Source: Microvirga rosea
GTDB lineage: Bacteria; Pseudomonadota; Alphaproteobacteria; Rhizobiales; Beijerinckiaceae
Direction: 5' to 3'
NCBI RefSeq assembly: GCF_020595095.1
Contig: NZ_JAJDOP010000009.1
Span: forward strand, 1-64,000
Length of the DNA: 64,000 bases
This document shows, piece after piece, positions 52,461 through 62,551 of the stretch (position 1 is the first letter of the stretch; every line of letters begins with the position of its first letter). Both the position numbers and the translations under genes were made by a program. The notes under the pieces are model-generated. The model ran no database searches. It saw nothing but the letters and a program-made list of their open reading frames with translations, and was not told the origin of the DNA.

Positions 52461-53230
52461 CAGTGATGTCCCCCTTCGAGATAGGCGGCTTTGACCTGCG
52501 GGTTTTCAAGCAGTTCCTTGCCCGTGCCGCTCATGGTGATGTTGCCGGTCACCATCACGTAGCCCCGGTGAGCGAGGCGCAGGGCGTGATAGGCGTTCTG
52601 CTCCACGAGGAAGACGGTCATGCCGTCCCGTTCGTTGAGTTCCTTGATGATCGAGAAGATCTGCTTCACGATCAGGGGGGCGAGACCGAGGGACGGCTCG
52701 TCCAGAAGCAGGAGCTTCGGGCGGCTCATGAGCGCCCGGGCGATTGCCAGCATCTGCTGTTCGCCCCCCGAGAGTGTTCCGCCGCGCTGGTTCAGGCGCT
52801 CCTTCAGCCGCGGGAAGAGCGTGCAGACACGCTCCAGGTCCTGGTCGAAATGGGCGAGACCGTTCATCGACGCGCCCATCTGGAGGTTCTCGAACACGGT
52901 CATGCGCGGGAAAATGCGCCGTCCTTCGGGAGACTGGGCGATGGACAGACGCGCGATCTCGTGGGTCGGCATCTTGGTGATGTCCTGACCCCCGAAGGTG
53001 ATGCGGCCTTCCCGGGCTCTCGGATTCCCGAAAATGGTCATCATCAGGGTGGATTTGCCGGCGCCGTTGGCGCCGATCAGGGTGACGATCTCACCCTCGT
53101 GCACATCCATGTCCACGCCCTTGAGGGCGATGATGTTGCCGTAGAAAGTCTTGACGCCCCGCACGCTGAGCAGAGGCTGGCGCGCCGCGCCGGCCTGCGT
53201 CGACGACGAATTGATGGCAGAGGTGCTCAT
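52460..53230 (-). CDS. livF: Branched-chain amino acid ABC transporter ATP-binding protein LivF
   Basis: A 256-residue ATPase: Walker A GANGAGKST, signature LSGGEQQ, Walker B LLLLDEPSLGL and a C-terminal EGGHH. It drives transport with LivG. ATG 53230 overlaps the livG stop by 4 bp; in-frame sequence upstream belongs to livG. Confidence 0.95.
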   Translation of the reverse strand: MSTSAINSSSTQAGAARQPLLSVRGVKTFYGNIIALKGVDMDVHEGEIVTLIGANGAGKSTLMMTIFGNPRAREGRITFGGQDITKMPTHEIARLSIAQSPEGRRIFPRMTVFENLQMGASMNGLAHFDQDLERVCTLFPRLKERLNQRGGTLSGGEQQMLAIARALMSRPKLLLLDEPSLGLAPLIVKQIFSIIKELNERDGMTVFLVEQNAYHALRLAHRGYVMVTGNITMSGTGKELLENPQVKAAYLEGGHH

Positions 53231-54069
53231 GCGCGGATCTCCGCTTCGACCTGTTCCACTTCCTCGTCCGCGACGCCCAGATAGGCGGCGATGACACGAG
53301 GGTCGTTCCTGACCTCGGCGGGAGTCCCGTCCGCGATCTTGGTGCCGTAATCGAGCACCACCACGTGGTCCGAGATTTCCATCACCACCGACATGTCGTG
53401 CTCGATCAGAAGGATCGAGGTGCCGTGATCCTTGCGGATCGACAGGAGCAGCTGGTTGAGCTCGAGGGATTCGCGCGGGTTCAGGCCCGCGGCCGGCTCG
53501 TCGAGGCAGAGCAGGAGAGGGTCCGTGCACATGGCGCGAGCAATTTCCAGACGGCGCTGGTCACCGTAAGGCAGATCGCCGGCCGGATCGTCCGCCCGGT
53601 GGATGAGGCGGGTCTTCTCGAGCCAGAAGCGCGCGCGCTCGATCGCCTCCTTCTCGGCCTTGCGATAACCGCCGACGCCGAGAATGCCCAGGACCGTGAA
53701 CCCGGAGGCGATCATGAGGGAGTTGTGCTGCGCCACCAGGAGATTCTCCAGCACGGTCATGCCGGAGAACAGCCGAATGTTCTGGAACGTGCGGGCAACT
53801 CTGCCCTTCCAGTTGATGTTGTGCCCGGGCAGGCGCTCGAGGAGCAGCTCGTCGCCGTCCGGCTTGCGCAGGGCCACCATGCCTTCGGTCGGTTTGTAGA
53901 AGCCGGTGATGCAGTTGAACACCGTCGTCTTGCCGGCGCCGTTCGGGCCGATGAGGGCGGTGATGTCTCCACGTCCGGCTTGAAACGACAGGTCGTTGAT
54001 GGCGACCAGTCCGCCGAAGCGCATCGTCAGATGCTGGACATCGAGAAGGGGATTCTGAAGCCAGCGCAT
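53227..54069 (-). CDS. livG: Branched-chain amino acid ABC transporter ATP-binding protein LivG
   Basis: A 280-residue ATPase: Walker A GPNGAGKTT, PYGDQRRLEIARA with a signature-like segment and Walker B LLCLDEPAAGL. Partner of LivF; shares 1 bp with the livM stop. The insertion YRKAEKEAIERARFWLE is typical of LivG. Confidence 0.95.
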   Translation of the reverse strand: MRWLQNPLLDVQHLTMRFGGLVAINDLSFQAGRGDITALIGPNGAGKTTVFNCITGFYKPTEGMVALRKPDGDELLLERLPGHNINWKGRVARTFQNIRLFSGMTVLENLLVAQHNSLMIASGFTVLGILGVGGYRKAEKEAIERARFWLEKTRLIHRADDPAGDLPYGDQRRLEIARAMCTDPLLLCLDEPAAGLNPRESLELNQLLLSIRKDHGTSILLIEHDMSVVMEISDHVVVLDYGTKIADGTPAEVRNDPRVIAAYLGVADEEVEQVEAEIRA

Positions 54070-55484
54070 TAGCCGTGTCCTTCTTTTACGAACGAGCCCG
54101 AGATCGCTTTGCGCTCCTTCAGGATCACCGAGGGTTCACGTTCCGAGATCAGGCCGCGCGGGCGCCACACCATCATGGCCACCATGCCCATGCCGAAGAT
54201 CAGCAGGCGGTATTCGTTGGGGTCGAAGCCTTGTCCGAACACGGCTTTCAGGAAGTCCAGGTTGCGGAGCATTTCAGGACCGCCCACGAGGACGAGGGCC
54301 GCAATCGCGACGCCGATCTGCGAGCCCATGCCGCCCATCACGACGATGGCGAGGATGATCGCCGATTCCAGGAAGTTGAAGCTTTCCGGAGAGACGAAGC
54401 CCTGGCGCACCGCGAAGAAGGAGCCGGCGAAGCCGCCGAACATGGCGCCGATGGCGAAGGCCGTCAGCTTGGTGTTGGTTGTGTTGATCCCGAGGGACCG
54501 GCAGGCGATTTCGTCCTCGCGGAGGGCTTCCCATGCCCGCCCGATCGGCAGACGTCGCAGCCGCATCGTCACGAAGTTCGTCAGCAGGGCGAGCGCGAGG
54601 ATGAGATAGTACAGGAAGATCATCCTGTGCATCCCGTTGAACTCGAGCCCGAACGTGCTCGCGAAGCCGCCTTCGCCCGCCGTGAACGGGAGGCCGAAGA
54701 ACGTTGCCCGGGGGATCGACGAGATGCCGGCGCCGCCATTCGTCAGGTCCGTCCAGTTGATCAGCACGAGACGGACGATTTCACCGAACGCGAGGGTCAC
54801 GATGGCCAGATAGTCGCCGCGCAGGCGCAGGACCGGGAAGCCGAGGATCATGCCCCAGAAAGCCGCCAGGATGCCGGCGAGGGGCAGGCAGATCCAGAAC
54901 GACAGGCCGAACGTGGTCGACAGAAGGGCATAGGAATAGGCGCCGACCGCATAAAAGGCGACGTATCCCAGATCCAGCAGGCCGGCGAGACCCACCACGA
55001 TGTTGAGACCCCACCCCAGCATCACGTAGGTCAGAATGAGAATGCCGAGATCGACCCAGTAGCGGGACTCGTTCAAGCCGCCCTGAACCACATAGACCAG
55101 AAGCGGGAAGGCGAGGGCGATGCCGAGGAAGAAGGGGATCGCGAAGCGCGAGACCTTCTGATAGGCGCTGGGCTCGGCGTGAACCGCTTCAGTGGCCTGA
55201 TGCGGATCGGGCATGGCCTGACGGGCCGCCCGCGTCGCCATGAAGGCATGCTGGAGCATGCGCAGGCCGAAGATGATCGCGCACATGATGGCGACCAGGC
55301 CCCAGCGCGACATCAGAAACAGCTCGGCGCCGTTCTGGACCGTCTTGTAGGCGAGGATCGGGATCGAGAGCCCGAGGGTGATCAGCGCCGTTATGAAGGA
55401 ATCCTTCAGAGCGGCGCCAAAGTCGAACCGGCTGGGGGCCGCTACCTGAGCGGTCGAGGCGGAGGCGATGGGTGGAGCGTTCAT
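54069..55484 (-). CDS. livM: Branched-chain amino acid ABC transporter permease LivM
   Basis: A 471-residue permease with about ten membrane helices. The family region [20 protein letters not shown] and [20 protein letters not shown] are present. The N-terminal 60-120 residues, with an Ala/Ser start and two extra helices around [18 protein letters not shown], make it longer than most LivM proteins (about 350-420). Confidence 0.93.
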   Translation of the reverse strand: MNAPPIASASTAQVAAPSRFDFGAALKDSFITALITLGLSIPILAYKTVQNGAELFLMSRWGLVAIMCAIIFGLRMLQHAFMATRAARQAMPDPHQATEAVHAEPSAYQKVSRFAIPFFLGIALAFPLLVYVVQGGLNESRYWVDLGILILTYVMLGWGLNIVVGLAGLLDLGYVAFYAVGAYSYALLSTTFGLSFWICLPLAGILAAFWGMILGFPVLRLRGDYLAIVTLAFGEIVRLVLINWTDLTNGGAGISSIPRATFFGLPFTAGEGGFASTFGLEFNGMHRMIFLYYLILALALLTNFVTMRLRRLPIGRAWEALREDEIACRSLGINTTNTKLTAFAIGAMFGGFAGSFFAVRQGFVSPESFNFLESAIILAIVVMGGMGSQIGVAIAALVLVGGPEMLRNLDFLKAVFGQGFDPNEYRLLIFGMGMVAMMVWRPRGLISEREPSVILKERKAISGSFVKEGHG

Positions 55485-55496
55485 GGGCAGTGCTCC

Positions 55497-56417
55497 TTAA
55501 ACCTTCTCGACCTCAGGCCGTCCGAGAATGCCGGAGGGCATGAAGATCAAGACGATGGCGAGGATCGAGAACGCAGCCACGTCCTTGTACTCGATGGTGA
55601 AATAGGCCGACCAGAAGGTCTCGATGAGGCCAATGATCAGTCCGCCGAGCACAGCGCCCGGGAGCGAGCCGATGCCCCCCAGAACTGCCGCCGTGAAGGC
55701 TTTCACCCCGGGCACGAAGCCGTCGTTGAAGCTCACCACGCCATAATACAGCAGGTACATCGTGCCTGCGACCGCCGCGAGGGCAGCGCCGATCACGAAG
55801 GTGAGGGAAATCGTCCTGTCGACGTTGATTCCGAGCAGGGCGGCCATCTTGCGGTCCTGTTCACAGGCCCGCTGGGCGCGGCCGAGCGACGTTTTCTGGA
55901 CGATGTACCAGAAGATGGTCAGCAGAACGGCCGTCGAGACCATGATGATGATCTGCTTGTAGGAAAGGGCCACGTTGTAACCGCTTTCGCCCTGGAACAG
56001 CACGACCACGTCGCCCACCATGGGAGGGGTCGGCTTGTTGCGGGCGCCCTGGGCGACCTGGACGAAGTTCGACAGGAAAATCGACACGCCGATGGCGGAA
56101 ATCAGGGGCGCCAGTCGGAACGAGCCGCGCAGGGGCCTGTAGGCGATGCGCTCGATCGCCCAGCCCCACAGGGATGTCAGCGCCATCGCGACCACGAGCA
56201 CGATCAGGAGCGCCAGCGCGATGGAGGAGATCCCGAGCCAGGTGGTCAGGATCAGAAAGAAGATCAGCGCGATGAAAGCGGAGAGCATGAAGACGTCGCC
56301 GTGGGCGAAGTTCACCATGCCGATGATGCCGAACACCATCGTGTAACCAATAGCGATGAGGCCGTAGATCGACCCCAGCGTCAGCCCGTTGATGAGCTGC
56401 TGCACAAAAATTTCCAT
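55497..56417 (-). CDS. livH: Branched-chain amino acid ABC transporter permease LivH
   Basis: A 306-residue permease: LINGLTLGSIYGLIAIGYTM, MVNFAHGDVFMLSAF and GIGSLPGAVLGGLIIGLIE. Forms the channel with LivM. First gene of the operon on the minus strand; 12 bp before livM. The 270-bp upstream region to 56687 shows no clear regulator site. Confidence 0.95.
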   Translation of the reverse strand: MEIFVQQLINGLTLGSIYGLIAIGYTMVFGIIGMVNFAHGDVFMLSAFIALIFFLILTTWLGISSIALALLIVLVVAMALTSLWGWAIERIAYRPLRGSFRLAPLISAIGVSIFLSNFVQVAQGARNKPTPPMVGDVVVLFQGESGYNVALSYKQIIIMVSTAVLLTIFWYIVQKTSLGRAQRACEQDRKMAALLGINVDRTISLTFVIGAALAAVAGTMYLLYYGVVSFNDGFVPGVKAFTAAVLGGIGSLPGAVLGGLIIGLIETFWSAYFTIEYKDVAAFSILAIVLIFMPSGILGRPEVEKV

Positions 56418-56687
56418 GTCCTACCCTTGCCCCTCTGGAAGGGGTCATTCTTAGAGCCGTCCCAACAAAGCACGATGCATGCACCAGGCCAAGCGGGACA
56501 TAAGGTGGAGGGGTCTCTAGCAAACCACGGTCTCCACGACAACATTCTGTTAAGTTTCCTATCAAGCCGGCTGATGGGAAGAGCATCTTTCGGGCCTTGC
56601 GGCTTCCAAAACCGCGCCCGGCAACCATATGCTCCTTATGGGCTTGTGCTCCGTGCAAAAGGGTGAAAGAGGCTTCTCCGAAATCAG

Positions 56688-57215
56688 ATGTTGAAGACTC
56701 ATCCCACCCCCGATTCCCTCCAGGCTGGCGCCGTTGCCATCGATCCGGTCCTTTTCCGAGAGGGCATGAGCCGGGTCACCGCCGCCGTCCACGTGGTCAC
56801 CACGGATGGTCCCGCGGGGCGCGCGGGCTTCACCGCGACCGCCGTGACGCCCGTGACGGATGATCCGGCTTCGCTTCTGGTCTGCGTGAACGCCGCCGGG
56901 CGGACGGCCCAGGCATTGATCGCCAACGGGGTTTTCTGCGTGAACACCCTTGGCAATGCGGACATTCCGGTGGCCGACGCTTTTGCCGGTCGGGCCAACC
57001 TGCAGGGGCAGGACCGGTTCACCGTCGGCCAGTGGGAGCCTCTGGAAACCGGGGCCCCGCGTCTTCTCTCAAGCCTGGTCGCCTTCGATTGCCGCCTTTC
57101 GGACGCACGTCTCGTCGCCACCCATTACGTGATCATTGGTCGCATCGTGTCGATCAAGCTCGGCGACCTGAAGCCGGCGCTCGCCTACCAGAACCGGCTG
57201 TACCACAGCGTATGA
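56688..57215 (+). CDS. Flavin reductase family protein
   Basis: A 175-residue FMN-binding reductase: FREGMSRVTAAVHVVTTDG, GFTATAVTPVTDDPASLLVCV and GVFCVNTLGNAD, as in RutF/HpaC-type flavin reductases that feed reduced FMN to two-component monooxygenases. No monooxygenase is near. The C-terminus LAYQNRLYHSV matches the family. Converges on the formyltransferase gene with only 4 bp between. Confidence 0.9.
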   Translation: MLKTHPTPDSLQAGAVAIDPVLFREGMSRVTAAVHVVTTDGPAGRAGFTATAVTPVTDDPASLLVCVNAAGRTAQALIANGVFCVNTLGNADIPVADAFAGRANLQGQDRFTVGQWEPLETGAPRLLSSLVAFDCRLSDARLVATHYVIIGRIVSIKLGDLKPALAYQNRLYHSV

Positions 57216-57219
57216 CGCC

Positions 57220-58071
57220 TCAGTCGCGATGACGCGGCCCCTGCGGCGGGTAGGGGCTCCAGCCGGTCAGCTGCACGAACCCATCCCGCACGGCGACAAC
57301 CAGGTGATTGCGGTGGCGGTGAACCAGAGTGCCGGGCCGATGCCCATGATCCGCACGCCAGCCGGTGCCTTCCCAGATGTGGATCAGGCGGGAATTGACC
57401 CGGGCGAAGGTCTCGATCGACCCGAAGGCGCGCATCGTGCGCAGCACGTCGTCCACGGTCTTGTCCCAGTCGAGGGTCCGCTGAACCTGGGTCATGCGTG
57501 GCCAGTAGCTGCCGCTTCCCTGGGGCTGCGCATGGCTCCAGAGCCGCGGCAGATCCTCCGCCAGGAGCGATGCGAGGCGCTTGGCCGCCATTTGGCATTT
57601 CGCGAGAAGCCGGTCGTGATTCTCGTCCGCATCGAGCCGGAAGAGCTCCTGGGCGACGATGGGCCCCGTATCGAAGGCCGGCTGCAGGGCGTGGGCGGTG
57701 ACCCCCCATTCCGGCAATCCGTCGAGAATGGCCTGAAACAGCGGATAGGGACCGCGCCCCATGGGAAGCGGCGAGGGGTGGAAGTTGATCGCATAGGGAA
57801 GCTGGGTTTCCCAGCCCTTGATCAGCCAGGGATACCCCGCAACGATCAGGGCCTCGCAGCGCTGCGCCCTGAGCTGTGCGAGATCGGATGGGACCAGACG
57901 CGTGAACTGCACGGGCAGCCGTAGGGAACGGGCGCGCGCCACCGTCACATCGTTGAAATCATAGATGCCGTCGCAGGGGCGGCTGAAGAGCTTGACGGGC
58001 TCCCAGCCCCTGTTCAGGAGCGTCTCGAACACGTCTCCCAGGAAATCGATGCCGGCAAAGGCGAAACGCAT
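57220..58071 (-). CDS. Formyltransferase family protein (Fmt-like fold)
   Basis: A 283-residue protein with the formyltransferase core: MRFAFAGIDFLGDVFETLL and the catalytic INFHPSPLPMGRGPYP (Asn96, His98) with FDTGPIVAQ (Asp134). The C-terminal part is not the usual tRNA-binding OB domain of Fmt; it resembles sugar- or amine-formylating relatives. The substrate cannot be told, and no sugar-nucleotide genes are near. Confidence 0.75.
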   Translation of the reverse strand: MRFAFAGIDFLGDVFETLLNRGWEPVKLFSRPCDGIYDFNDVTVARARSLRLPVQFTRLVPSDLAQLRAQRCEALIVAGYPWLIKGWETQLPYAINFHPSPLPMGRGPYPLFQAILDGLPEWGVTAHALQPAFDTGPIVAQELFRLDADENHDRLLAKCQMAAKRLASLLAEDLPRLWSHAQPQGSGSYWPRMTQVQRTLDWDKTVDDVLRTMRAFGSIETFARVNSRLIHIWEGTGWRADHGHRPGTLVHRHRNHLVVAVRDGFVQLTGWSPYPPQGPRHRD

Positions 58072-58178
58072 GTCTCGTTCACGTCTCCGCGTGGGTCAGG
58101 GCGGATTGCTTCGCCTTGCGGGCTGAAACTCGGGCGGACGGGACGTCAATCAAGCGCAAGCCTCCGCTTCGAGCATCC

Positions 58179-59630
58179 CTAAGGATCCGGGCGGCCCTCG
58201 GCCGCTGCGGTCACCATGCGCTGCGGGACGCCTTTGATGAACCGGCGGAACACCGCGTTGTTGCGCAAGGCGATCTCGCCCGTCTCGATCACGGTTTCCA
58301 GCGTCGGGCGGTCGAGCTTGAAGCGCGTCGGCACCTCGTCCATTCGTTTCCGCCATTCCGGCCCCGCATCTTCGGACGAAACCCGGCCGACCGTGAAGGT
58401 GACGTCCCCGCACCGCCACCCGTCGAGGGTTCCGCGGAGCTTCAGGACCTCGTCGCTGGACAGGGAGCAGCGCCAGCGGCGCAGGTCGTTCTGCCAACTG
58501 CTCATGATGGTCGTGAAGTAGTCGTAGCCCTTGTACACACCGGAATCGATGGCGACGTCCGTGACGATCCCGGCGAGCTCCATGCCGGACGGGGACGACA
58601 GATGCTCCGGCCATTTGCCGGCGGGGCCACGGCCCGCATCGACCACCAGGAACAGGAAGCGCTTCACCCGCACGGCCTGCTCGGCCGTCATCGGCATGTA
58701 GGGACGATCGCGATTGGCCCGGGCAATGGCCAGGGAATGGATGCCGAAATTGTCCGTGAGGCCGCCATCGAGGAGCTTTACGTAGCGGAACTTCTCCGGA
58801 TCGTTCCGGTACCGCACCAGGGCCGAGGCGCTCGCCTTGAGGGTTGCCGGGGCCGTCGGGTCCACCGCGCCGCGCTGGTAGAACTGGGGTACGTGCCCTC
58901 CGCAGGAGGAGCCGAAATTCTCGACGTTGAGGGGGATGAACAGGCCCGGCACGGCAGCCGAAGCCGCGACGGCCTCCGACAGGCGCACCTTGCCCAGATC
59001 GCTGCACAGGGCGCTGAAGGTCACGGGCTCGAAGACGAACGGAACGCGGCTGTAGATGTCCGATGCGGCGATCCAGACGAGCGGGCGCTTGCGGGCGAAG
59101 AGATCCGCGAAGGTCGCTCCGTCGAAAAGGTTGTCGTCGAGCCATTTGGGGAACTTGGAGCGGTCGTTGACGCCCCCGTCATTGACGATCCGAAGGACAT
59201 TGGCGATCGACACGTCGGTATCGAAGCCTTGCTCGGCGTCCTGTTCGAGGAAGCGGGTTCGAAAGGTCTCCAGTCCTTCCCGTCCCCTGAGGCCGAAATA
59301 GGCGGCGGTCACCGAGCCGCCCGAAACGCCGGAAACGAGATCGACCACATCGGTCATCCGCTGCGGCCCTCGGTCGGTGGCGATCTGATAGCGGTCGAGT
59401 TCGTTCAGCACGCCATAGGAAAAGGCGGAGGCGCGCATGCCGCCGCCGGAAAAGGCCACGCCGACGACGGTCGAGCCGAACTGATCGGGGCCGAGAGGCC
59501 ATCCGCCCTGGTCCGCCACATTCGCAATCGGCCCATTGATGGGAGTATTGAGGACGCCTCCGGCGCAGGCAGACACTGCCATTGCCAGAGCGCCTGCCAT
59601 CAGCCAGCGCCGCCACAATCCCCGGTCCAT
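58179..59630 (-). CDS. Patatin-like phospholipase lipoprotein
   Basis: A 483-residue protein with a lipobox AVSAC (Cys22). The patatin core shows the oxyanion loop FSGGGMRA (60-67), nucleophile Ser103 in SGVSGGS and catalytic Asp288 in LLDGGLTDNFG. Such enzymes cleave acyl esters of phospholipids; the lipoprotein form suggests the periplasm or outer membrane. ATG 59630 is preferred over 59735 because the lipobox begins there. Confidence 0.88.
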   Translation of the reverse strand: MDRGLWRRWLMAGALAMAVSACAGGVLNTPINGPIANVADQGGWPLGPDQFGSTVVGVAFSGGGMRASAFSYGVLNELDRYQIATDRGPQRMTDVVDLVSGVSGGSVTAAYFGLRGREGLETFRTRFLEQDAEQGFDTDVSIANVLRIVNDGGVNDRSKFPKWLDDNLFDGATFADLFARKRPLVWIAASDIYSRVPFVFEPVTFSALCSDLGKVRLSEAVAASAAVPGLFIPLNVENFGSSCGGHVPQFYQRGAVDPTAPATLKASASALVRYRNDPEKFRYVKLLDGGLTDNFGIHSLAIARANRDRPYMPMTAEQAVRVKRFLFLVVDAGRGPAGKWPEHLSSPSGMELAGIVTDVAIDSGVYKGYDYFTTIMSSWQNDLRRWRCSLSSDEVLKLRGTLDGWRCGDVTFTVGRVSSEDAGPEWRKRMDEVPTRFKLDRPTLETVIETGEIALRNNAVFRRFIKGVPQRMVTAAAEGRPDP

Positions 59631-59884
59631 CGTTCCTTCCCCGCACCCGTTGCGTAACGGAATACGATGACAAGAAGGAAGTCTCAATAGGATGACGGCC
59701 TCATGACCGAAATGCCGTCGCCGGATTGTGAACAAGGTTGACCCGAGGTGACCGCCATACGCCTTTGGTCACTGAGGCGCCGACGGAACTCCCCCGTTTG
59801 CCCAAGCTTTAAGTCTTTAGGCGTCTGCTCCCCGTGCCGAGGGCTGGAACCGGTCCACGGCACGGTATTGCGTAGGGAGTTCGC

Positions 59885-60154
59885 ATGGTTTCGAAAGATT
59901 TCATCCGTCAGCTCGAAGGCTATGGTCTCACCACGGCCAGCATCCTCTACCGCATGCCGGATCATCCGCATCTTCTGCAGACCTATGTCTGGCAGGAATA
60001 TGATCTGGCACCCCGTTTTCCCGTTCTGCTCGAGTTTCTCGATTTCTGGCAAAGGGAGTTGGTGGGACCTCTCCATTCCGTGACGGTCAGCCATGCAAAG
60101 CTGATCCGCCCGACGGAGTACCGGGCGGTCGACGGTGAGCTGAACCTTCATTGA
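59885..60154 (+). CDS. usg: Usg family protein
   Basis: An 89-residue cytoplasmic protein matching Usg: FIRQLEGYGLTTASILYRMPDH and YVWQEYDLAPRFPVLLEFLDFW. It is widespread in alphaproteobacteria next to asd or trp genes, function unknown. GGGAG 5 bp before the ATG. Confidence 0.92.
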   Translation: MVSKDFIRQLEGYGLTTASILYRMPDHPHLLQTYVWQEYDLAPRFPVLLEFLDFWQRELVGPLHSVTVSHAKLIRPTEYRAVDGELNLH

Positions 60155-60284
60155 TGAGAGCTGACGCAAGGCAATGACGCCCTTGCGGGCACATTGCCTC
60201 ATCCGGCGTTGCCAGCACTTGGCCGCAGGATCCATCTCGGGTAGAGAGGCGTGTCCTGAGCACCCTCGAACTTGCCGAGGCTCC

Positions 60285-60881
60285 TTGTTTTCCAACGCGC
60301 GTACTTCACAGATCCTGGCTGCCCTGGCATCCCAGCCCGGAGAGCGTCTCACCGTCCGTGACATCATGGCTGTCCTGAAGGACCGTGCCTTCGCGCTTCT
60401 GATCGTCCTCCTGGCCCTGCCCAATTGCCTGCCGATGCCCCCGCCGATCCCCCTCGTGTGCGGCCTCCTTCTGGCCCTGGTGGCGGTTCAGATCGTCTTT
60501 GGGCGGCCGACGCCGTGGCTTCCGCGCACGCTCCTGAACCGCTCCATCGCAACGGTCGACGTGGAGCGGGCCGTGAGCCGGGCGCTTCCGGTCTTCCGGC
60601 GGCTCGAGCGCTTCTCCAAGCCGCGCATGACCTTTCTCGACACCCCTTTCGCCATGCGCCTGATGGGCCTCCTCATCCTGATCATGGCGTTCGGACTTCT
60701 CTTTGCCCCGCCTTTCGTCGGGCAGATTCCGATGGGCCTCGCCGTCTGTCTCGTCGGTCTGGGTTTGGTGGAGCGGGACGGCGTGGTGGTGGTTTGCGGC
60801 CTCTTCATCGGCGCCTTCGGCCTGACGCTGAGTCTCGGCTTCATCTACGCGATCTTCTCGGGCCTCGAGACCCTGTTCTAG
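60285..60881 (+). CDS. exoD: Exopolysaccharide synthesis ExoD family membrane protein
   Basis: About 198 residues with ExoD features: NARTSQILAALASQPGERL, then DIMAVLKDRAFALLIVLLAL and PNCLPMPPPIPLVCGLLLAL, FGRPTPWLPRTLLNRSI, and two C-terminal helices. ExoD was named for an exopolysaccharide and alkaline-tolerance phenotype in Rhizobium. The start is uncertain: TTG 60285 has CCGAGG 4 bp upstream and begins where the family starts; ATG 60174 would add 37 Cys/His-rich residues of doubtful coding character. Confidence 0.8.
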   Translation: MFSNARTSQILAALASQPGERLTVRDIMAVLKDRAFALLIVLLALPNCLPMPPPIPLVCGLLLALVAVQIVFGRPTPWLPRTLLNRSIATVDVERAVSRALPVFRRLERFSKPRMTFLDTPFAMRLMGLLILIMAFGLLFAPPFVGQIPMGLAVCLVGLGLVERDGVVVVCGLFIGAFGLTLSLGFIYAIFSGLETLF

Positions 60882-60884
60882 GCC

Positions 60885-61571
60885 TCAGATCAGCTTCAGC
60901 CCCTTCAGGCTCGCATGTCCTTCGCGTCCGACGATGATGTGATCGTGGACGACGATGCCGAGTGGCTTCGCCACTTCGATGATTTCACGGGTCATCTTGA
61001 TGTCGGCGGCGGAGGGGGTCGGATCCCCACTGGGATGGTTATGGACTAAGACCAAAGCCGAGGCCGAGAGCTCGAGCGCCCGTTTCACGACCTCGCGGGG
61101 ATAGACCGGCGTGTGGTCGATGGTGCCCGATTGCTGCACCTCGTCGGCGATCAGGGCGTTGCGTTTGTCCAGGAAGAGCAGGCGGAACTGCTCCTTGTCC
61201 ATGAATGCCATGGCGGTGCGGCAATAATCGATGACGGAAGCCCAGGAGGACAGGACCGGCCGCTTGGCGACTTCGCCCTTCGCCAGGCGGCGGGCCGATG
61301 CCTCGACGATCTTGAGATCGGTCACGACGCTCTCGCCGATCCCGTCGACCTCCATCAGGCGGGGCGGGGCGGCGGCGAGCACCTCGGCGAATGTGCCGAA
61401 CCGCTTGAGGAGCTCCTTGGCGATGGGCTTGACGTCCCGGCGGGGGATCGAGCGGAACAGCACGAGTTCCAGAAGTTCGTAATCGGGGAGGGAATCCCCG
61501 CCGATTTCCGAAAAACGCGCTCGCAGCCGGTCGCGGTGACCATGATAATGAGGAGAACTGTCGCCGCTCAT
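60885..61571 (-). CDS. radC: RadC family JAB-domain protein
   Basis: A 228-residue RadC: helix-hairpin-helix-like [15 protein letters not shown] and the JAB metalloprotease motif [22 protein letters not shown] with zinc-ligand spacing. RadC is linked by name to DNA repair though its real activity is uncertain. ATG 61571 (MSGDSSPH) is preferred over GTG 61634. Downstream of map on the same strand. Confidence 0.95.
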   Translation of the reverse strand: MSGDSSPHYHGHRDRLRARFSEIGGDSLPDYELLELVLFRSIPRRDVKPIAKELLKRFGTFAEVLAAAPPRLMEVDGIGESVVTDLKIVEASARRLAKGEVAKRPVLSSWASVIDYCRTAMAFMDKEQFRLLFLDKRNALIADEVQQSGTIDHTPVYPREVVKRALELSASALVLVHNHPSGDPTPSAADIKMTREIIEVAKPLGIVVHDHIIVGREGHASLKGLKLI

Positions 61572-61683
61572 GCCCGCCACTTGCCTTCGCGCCAAGGTCT
61601 TCGCCGACCGGTCGAATCCGATCGTTTGAAACACTATTGCGACGACAGCTTGAAGCCGGGTGCCAAGCCCGTGTCAAGGGGAA

Positions 61684-61698
61684 GCGCGTCCGACGCGC
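61684..61698. repeat. Palindromic repeat GCGCGTCCGACGCGC, copy 2
   Basis: Identical over 15 bp to the copy downstream of icd at 22032-22046; here immediately after the map stop codon. Confidence 0.6.
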
Positions 61699-62514
61699 TC
61701 AAGCAGAATAGGGCGGCTTGTCGTAACCGTTGGGAGAAAGCGTGAAGATCTCGACGCCGGTCTCGGTCACCCCGACCGTGTGCTCGAACTGCGCGGACAG
61801 GGAGCGGTCGCGGGTCACGGCGGTCCAGCCGTCGGACAGCACTTTCACCTGCGGGCGGCCGAGATTGATCATCGGCTCGATGGTGAACAGCATCCCGGGT
61901 TTCAGAACGACGTTATAGGCCGGCTCCACATAGTGCAGGATTGTCGGCGAATCGTGGAAGACACGCCCCAGGCCATGCCCGCAGAAGTCCCGCACCACGG
62001 AGCAACGCTCGGCTTCCGCATAGGATTGGATCGCGGCGCCGATGTCGTTGGTGGTGGCTCCCGGGCGCACGGCCGCGATACCGCGCATCATGGCCTCGTA
62101 GGTGATTTCGCAAAGGCGCTGGGCCCGGCGTGGGACGTCGCCCACATAGAACATGCGGCTCGAATCCCCATGCCAGCCATCGAGAATCACCGTCATGTCG
62201 ATATTGACGATGTCGCCGTCCCGCAGCGGCTTGTCGTTCGGAATGCCGTGACAGACCACGTGGTTGATCGATGTGCAGATGGTCTTGGTATAACCGCGAT
62301 AATGGAGGCAGGCCGGATAGGCGCCGTGATCCCTGATGAATTCGAACGAGAGCTTGTCCAGCGCGTCGGTCGTCACGCCGGGCTTCACCTTGTCCACGAG
62401 CATGTCCAGCGCTTCCGCGGCCAGGCGTCCGGCACGGCGCATGGCCTCGAAGGCTTCCGGGCCATGAAGAGGGATCTCGGCGCGCCTGCGCTCAGTGGTC
62501 TCGGTCTCGGTCAT
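61699..62514 (-). CDS. map: Type I methionine aminopeptidase
   Basis: A 271-residue enzyme: INHVVCHGIPNDKPLRDGDI, NIDMTVILDGWHGDSSRMF with the metal Asp residues, FCGHGLGRVFHDSP and FTIEPMINLG. It removes N-terminal Met from new proteins. AAGGA 6 bp before ATG 62514. In the same orientation as radC, 127 bp before it. Confidence 0.96.
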   Translation of the reverse strand: MTETETTERRRAEIPLHGPEAFEAMRRAGRLAAEALDMLVDKVKPGVTTDALDKLSFEFIRDHGAYPACLHYRGYTKTICTSINHVVCHGIPNDKPLRDGDIVNIDMTVILDGWHGDSSRMFYVGDVPRRAQRLCEITYEAMMRGIAAVRPGATTNDIGAAIQSYAEAERCSVVRDFCGHGLGRVFHDSPTILHYVEPAYNVVLKPGMLFTIEPMINLGRPQVKVLSDGWTAVTRDRSLSAQFEHTVGVTETGVEIFTLSPNGYDKPPYSA

Positions 62515-62551
62515 ACTCGGTCCTTGGATGGTCTTCCGAATGTAAGGATTG

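Noticed and set aside
54075..56666. 863-codon plus-strand frame opposite livM-livH
   Set aside because: Asp/His/Arg-rich shadow; the real genes on the minus strand are permeases with full motifs.
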